Origin: DATAAM01 sp036260075
GTDB lineage: Bacteria > Actinomycetota > Acidimicrobiia > Acidimicrobiales > JAHWLA01
DNA: 18,209 nt
Assembly (NCBI GenBank): GCA_036260075.1
Contig: DATAAM010000149.1
Coordinates: 1-18,209, forward strand
Direction of reading: 5' to 3'
Shown here: positions 15,709 through 18,209 of the stretch, one piece after another
How the letters are laid out: each line of letters begins with the position of its first letter
Position numbering within the stretch: the stretch's first letter is position 1
Translations under genes and position numbers: made by a program
The notes under the pieces: model-generated
What the model was told of the DNA's origin: nothing
What the model saw: the letters and a program-made list of their open reading frames with translations, nothing else
Databases searched by the model: none

Positions 15709-16563
15709 CTACTTCCGATAGTCGTAGAACCCTCGTCCCGATTTTCTCCCGAGGAGCTCGGCGCTCACCATTCGGCGCAGCAGGGGAACCGCCGCGTAGT
15801 TGGGGTCGCGGAACTCGTCGTAGAGCGCGTCGAGGATGGCCAGGCTGGTGTCGAGGCCCACGAGGTCGAGCAGGGCGAACGGCCCCATGGGGAAGCCGCA
15901 CCCGCCCTTCATGGCCTCGTCGATGTCCTCCTTGGAGGCCACGCCCTGCTCGTAGAGCCGCACGGCGTTGTTGAGGTAGGGGAACAGCAGGGCGTTGACG
16001 ATGAAGCCCGCCTGGTCCTTCACCTCCACCGCGTGCTTGCCGCAGGCCTCGGCGAAGGCGCGGGCCGCGGCGATGGTGTCGTCGCTCGCCGTGAGCGGGC
16101 GCACGATCTCCACCAGCTTCATGACGGGCGCCGGGTTGAAGAAGTGGATGCCGCACACCTTGTCGGGGCGGTTGGTCTGCACGGCCATCTCCACCACGGG
16201 GAGGGTGGAGGTGTTGGTCGCCAGGATCGTGTGGTCCTTGCAGATGCCGTCGAGCTCGCGAAAGAGCTGCTGCTTGGTGCCGAGGTCCTCGAGGATCGAC
16301 TCGATCACGAGGTCGCACTCGGCCAGCGCGCCGAGGTCGGCGGTGGCGCTGACCCGGCCCAGCGTGGCGTCGCGGTCGTCTTCCGACAGCTTGCCCTTCT
16401 CCACCTGCTTGGCCAGCGACCTCTCCAGGCCCGCCAACATGGCGTCGGCCGTCTCCTGCTTGCGCGACCGCAGGACCACCTCGTGCCCGTTGCGCGCCGC
16501 GCACTCGGCGATGCCGGAGCCCATGATCCCGGAGCCGACGATGCCCACCCGTGTGATCGACAT
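15709..16563 (-). CDS. hbd: 3-hydroxybutyryl-CoA dehydrogenase (3-hydroxyacyl-CoA dehydrogenase family)
   Basis: 284 residues, the usual length of the monofunctional enzyme. It interconverts acetoacetyl-CoA and (S)-3-hydroxybutyryl-CoA with NAD(P)H, feeding crotonyl-CoA formation. The Rossmann motif GIVGSGIMGSGIAE lies at 7-20. The family signature GIHFFNPAPVMKLVEIV lies at 138-154. Catalytic residues known from the human enzyme (Ser137, His158, Glu170, Asn208) line up with exact spacing as S119, H140, E152 and N190. KSGRGFYDYRK closes the C-terminal domain. ATG at 16563 has TAGCCT six bases upstream and no ribosome site. The mutase starts nine bases after its stop, so the two form an operon upstream of and leading to the Ccr/Ecm steps. 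Confidence 0.95.
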   Translation of the reverse strand: MSITRVGIVGSGIMGSGIAECAARNGHEVVLRSRKQETADAMLAGLERSLAKQVEKGKLSEDDRDATLGRVSATADLGALAECDLVIESILEDLGTKQQLFRELDGICKDHTILATNTSTLPVVEMAVQTNRPDKVCGIHFFNPAPVMKLVEIVRPLTASDDTIAAARAFAEACGKHAVEVKDQAGFIVNALLFPYLNNAVRLYEQGVASKEDIDEAMKGGCGFPMGPFALLDLVGLDTSLAILDALYDEFRDPNYAAVPLLRRMVSAELLGRKSGRGFYDYRK

Positions 16564-16569
16564 GCGGCG

Positions 16570-16575
16570 AGGCTA
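16570..16575 (-). promoter_or_regulatory. Candidate -10 box (TAGCCT) for the hbd-ecm operon, leaderless
   Basis: On the minus strand TAGCCT ends six bases before the hbd ATG. It faces away from the TAGGGT box of the S51 peptidase-like gene, 34 bases apart. Confidence 0.45.
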
Positions 16576-16609
16576 CCGGCCGGGAACGAGGCGGCTCCAT
16601 TTCCGGCGG

Positions 16610-16615
16610 TAGGGT
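16610..16615 (+). promoter_or_regulatory. Candidate -10 box (TAGGGT) for the S51 peptidase-like gene, leaderless
   Basis: TAGGGT is followed by seven bases and the GTG at 16623, with no ribosome site at usable spacing. It shares a 59-bp divergent region with the hbd promoter. Confidence 0.45.
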
Positions 16616-16622
16616 CGGAACC

Positions 16623-17288
16623 GTGAGCGGGACGATCGCGTTGGTGGGCGGCGCCGAATGGCGCGAGGGGTGCACGTTCGACGCCGCGCTGTTGCAGGCG
16701 GCGGGGGCCGACGAGGTCCTCGTCCTTCCCACGGCGGCCGCCTACGAGCACCCCGAGCGCGTGGTGGAGGCAGCCGGCAAGCACTTCACCGGCCTGGGCG
16801 CCTCGGTGCGCGGGCTCATGGTCCTGCGGCGCGCCGACGCCGACGACGCCGCCAACGCCGACGCCGTCCGCCACGCCCGCTTCGTCTACCTCTCCGGCGG
16901 CTCGCCCATGCACCTGCGCTCGGTGCTCAAGGCGTCGGCCGTCTGGGAAGCGCTGCTCGAGATGTGGCAGGCGGGCGGCGTGGTGGCGGGCTCGTCGGCG
17001 GGCGCCATGGTCCTCACCGATCCCATGGTCGACACACGGGGTGGCGCGTTCACCGTCGGCCTGGGCCTGGTGGAGCAACTGGCCGTCATCCCCCACTTCG
17101 ACGCGTGGTCGGAGGAGAAGGCGCACCGCACGCTGGCGCTCGCCCCACGAGGCGTGCCGATCGTCGGCATCCACGAGCAGACGGCGCTGATCCGCGGCCC
17201 CGAAGGCGACTGGCGGACAACCGGGCTGGGCACGGTCGACGTCTACGTCGACGGCCGCCCGGCCGACCTCGCCGCGCTCTCCCGCTGA
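16623..17288 (+). CDS. Peptidase S51 (dipeptidase E / cyanophycinase) family protein
   Basis: 221 residues in the class I glutamine amidotransferase-like fold of S51 serine peptidases. The nucleophile elbow is GSSAGAM at 123-129 with Ser125. YLSGGSPMHLRS at 89-100 is the family's substrate-loop motif, and His158 in IPHFD matches the catalytic His of PepE. The protein lacks a signal peptide and is cytoplasmic. Family members cut Asp-X dipeptides or cyanophycin-like beta-Asp-Arg; the exact substrate is not clear here. It is divergent from hbd, and its end lies 22 bases from the converging membrane protein gene, so it is probably a single-gene unit. Confidence 0.87.
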   Translation: MSGTIALVGGAEWREGCTFDAALLQAAGADEVLVLPTAAAYEHPERVVEAAGKHFTGLGASVRGLMVLRRADADDAANADAVRHARFVYLSGGSPMHLRSVLKASAVWEALLEMWQAGGVVAGSSAGAMVLTDPMVDTRGGAFTVGLGLVEQLAVIPHFDAWSEEKAHRTLALAPRGVPIVGIHEQTALIRGPEGDWRTTGLGTVDVYVDGRPADLAALSR

Positions 17289-17310
17289 CTCACCCCCCGG
17301 TCGACCCCGT

Positions 17311-17847
17311 CTACTTCTCGTCCTTCTGCTTCGACTTCTGGATCTTCGAGATGAGGTCGTGCAACGGCTTGGAGCCACCGGCCACGACCACGGCCGACAC
17401 GAAGCGGTCGAACCACGGCTCGACACCCTTGACGCCGATCATCGAGAGCAGCCCGATCTCGAAATAGCTGCACGCCACAAACGCCAATCCGGCCGCCAAG
17501 CCGAAGGCGAGCGCCCGCGTGTCGGACTCCGCTTGTTCCGCCTCTTCGGCTGTTGCAGGCGCCGGGGCGGGAGCAGCGGCCAGGAGTCGCACCGCTTCGG
17601 CCTTTCGGGTCGGGGCCAACCTTTGACCCGCTCCCGTGAAGGCGGCGTCGAGCCACAGAAGCGTGATCTCCACCACCCGTTCGATCGCCTGCGCCAGCAC
17701 GTACACCAAGGCGAAGAGGCCGATCTCTGCGGGTGGCTTGAATGTCGGCCGCTCGTCGACGAGGAAGAGGCCGCCGATCCACCCCGCGATCGCCAACAGC
17801 AAGCCGGCGATGGCATATCCCTTGTTTGCCTTGTGTGCATCAGCCAC
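17311..17847 (-). CDS. Membrane protein of unknown function
   Basis: 178 residues from the GTG at 17847, which has a run of eight G seven bases upstream as ribosome site; a longer frame back to 17952 would add an unlikely hydrophilic leader. Hydrophobic segments are at about 10-30 (YAIAGLLLAIAGWIGGLFLV), 40-66 and 110-136, with a weaker one around 147-157. An Ala/Pro-rich linker (AAAPAPAPATAEEAEQAE) splits two membrane halves. The C-terminus, KPLHDLISKIQKSKQKDEK, is basic and probably cytoplasmic. The FxxAVVVAGGSKPLHDLI stretch has a holin-like look, but I do not recognise the family. A TACCCT box on the minus strand near 17880-17875 could be its promoter. Confidence 0.7.
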   Translation of the reverse strand: MADAHKANKGYAIAGLLLAIAGWIGGLFLVDERPTFKPPAEIGLFALVYVLAQAIERVVEITLLWLDAAFTGAGQRLAPTRKAEAVRLLAAAPAPAPATAEEAEQAESDTRALAFGLAAGLAFVACSYFEIGLLSMIGVKGVEPWFDRFVSAVVVAGGSKPLHDLISKIQKSKQKDEK

Positions 17848-17977
17848 GAAACGACCCCCCCCTTGCACCGGAAACGACGGCCACAGGGTACGACCGTTAC
17901 AACGCCGTGGAGAAGGGGTGACGGCCGGTTTTTCGTCCTGTATTCGGCGCAAAGCGACCGATTCGAGGAACGGAATC
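17848..17977. other. Intergenic region with G8 tract and direct repeat
   Basis: It holds the upstream region of the membrane protein gene. C8 at 17855-17862 reads as G8 on the coding strand and serves as a ribosome site. GAAACGAC occurs at 17848-17855 and again at 17871-17878, a 23-base period that could mark a regulator site. No gene is seen. Confidence 0.4.
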
Positions 17978-18209
17978 TCAGTCGGGATGCTCGGTGATCG
18001 TCACCGATTCGATGACGACGCGCTCGCGTGGTGTGCCGCCCCCCGAGCCCAGCGCATCGATGGCGCTCACGGTCTCGATGCCGCGGACCACCTTGCCGAA
18101 CAACGAGTACTGCGGCGGCAGGCGCACGCCGTCGGGCCCGCTGATCACGAAGAACTGGCTGCCGTTGGTGTCGGGCCCGGCGTTGGCCATGGCGAGGGAG
18201 CCGATCTCG
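17978..18209 (-). CDS. Peptidyl-prolyl cis-trans isomerase, cyclophilin type (5' partial)
   Basis: The C-terminal 76 residues of a cyclophilin; the frame stays open to the window edge. The core motif (G-x-L)AMANAGPDTNGSQFFV, then LFGKVVRGIETV and the closing strand RVVIESVTI, are the central and last parts of the fold. NGSQFF includes the family's catalytic-pocket Gln and Phe. Cyclophilins speed proline isomerisation during protein folding. Whether it has a signal peptide or membrane anchor, as many actinobacterial ones do, lies beyond the window. An ATG at 18190 is internal to the domain and is not the start. Confidence 0.95.
   Translation of the reverse strand, partial: EIGSLAMANAGPDTNGSQFFVISGPDGVRLPPQYSLFGKVVRGIETVSAIDALGSGGGTPRERVVIESVTITEHPD

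Noticed and set aside
12818..16732. A 1304-codon open frame on the minus strand and a 975-codon frame on the plus strand (13699-16626) over the ecm-hbd region
   Set aside because: Both are shadows of the mutase and dehydrogenase genes, caused by high GC and few stop codons. Their translations are Arg/Gly/Ala-rich low-complexity sequence with no domains.
17978..18190. A complete 70-residue small protein starting at 18190
   Set aside because: The ATG is an internal Met of the cyclophilin motif, and the frame and family match continue upstream to the window edge.

Overview
The window is very GC-rich, gene-dense bacterial chromosome with several 4-bp start/stop overlaps. Its content points to an actinobacterium, probably from a deep lineage such as Acidimicrobiia. 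The signs are a biotin-dependent acyl-CoA carboxylase beta subunit with a tiny epsilon subunit, an ECF sigma factor paired with a membrane beta-propeller protein, a MeaA-type mutase, and genes that look leaderless. The lineage is inferred from these traits, not from a marker gene. I see no rRNA, tRNA, IS element, prophage or CRISPR array.

Layout. 1-1443: 3' part of a TPR/OmpA-like protein. 1464-3205: crotonyl-CoA carboxylase/reductase and methyl/ethylmalonyl-CoA epimerase, overlapping by 4 bp. 3213-3262: a palindromic repeat. 3277-6242: a 22-bp operator-like palindrome, then an MFS drug exporter, a TetR regulator and a stand-alone FEN-type 5'-3' nuclease, all overlapping by 4 bp. 6227-6276: a second, inverted copy of the repeat, which supplies the stop codon of the nuclease. 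9149 down to 6296 (minus strand): rhodanese, leucyl/phenylalanyl-tRNA-protein transferase, ECF sigma factor, membrane-anchored PD40 propeller. 9198-10908: carboxyltransferase beta subunit and a 58-residue epsilon subunit. 10932-12795: an overlapping trio of XRE regulator, AbiEii-like nucleotidyltransferase and metallophosphoesterase. 13611-12880 (minus): a membrane protein with a degenerate GGDEF domain. 13691-13745: a strong hairpin. 16563-13759 (minus): 3-hydroxybutyryl-CoA dehydrogenase and an ethylmalonyl-CoA mutase-type (MeaA) enzyme. 16623-17288: S51 peptidase-like protein. 17847-17311 (minus): membrane protein of unknown function. 18209-17978 (minus): C-terminal part of a cyclophilin.

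Metabolic theme. Ccr, epimerase, acyl-CoA carboxylase, hydroxybutyryl-CoA dehydrogenase and mutase are all steps of, or feeders to, the ethylmalonyl-CoA pathway, which assimilates acetyl-CoA without isocitrate lyase. Here the genes sit in three separate transcription units within 15 kb.

The signals most worth following are: (1) the 50-bp palindromic repeat in two inverted copies, one of which has become the end of a gene; (2) the XRE / nucleotidyltransferase / metallophosphoesterase operon with a possible self-operator, a candidate toxin-antitoxin-like unit; and (3) a TAnnnT motif 6-10 bases before at least seven start codons, suggesting widespread leaderless transcription.
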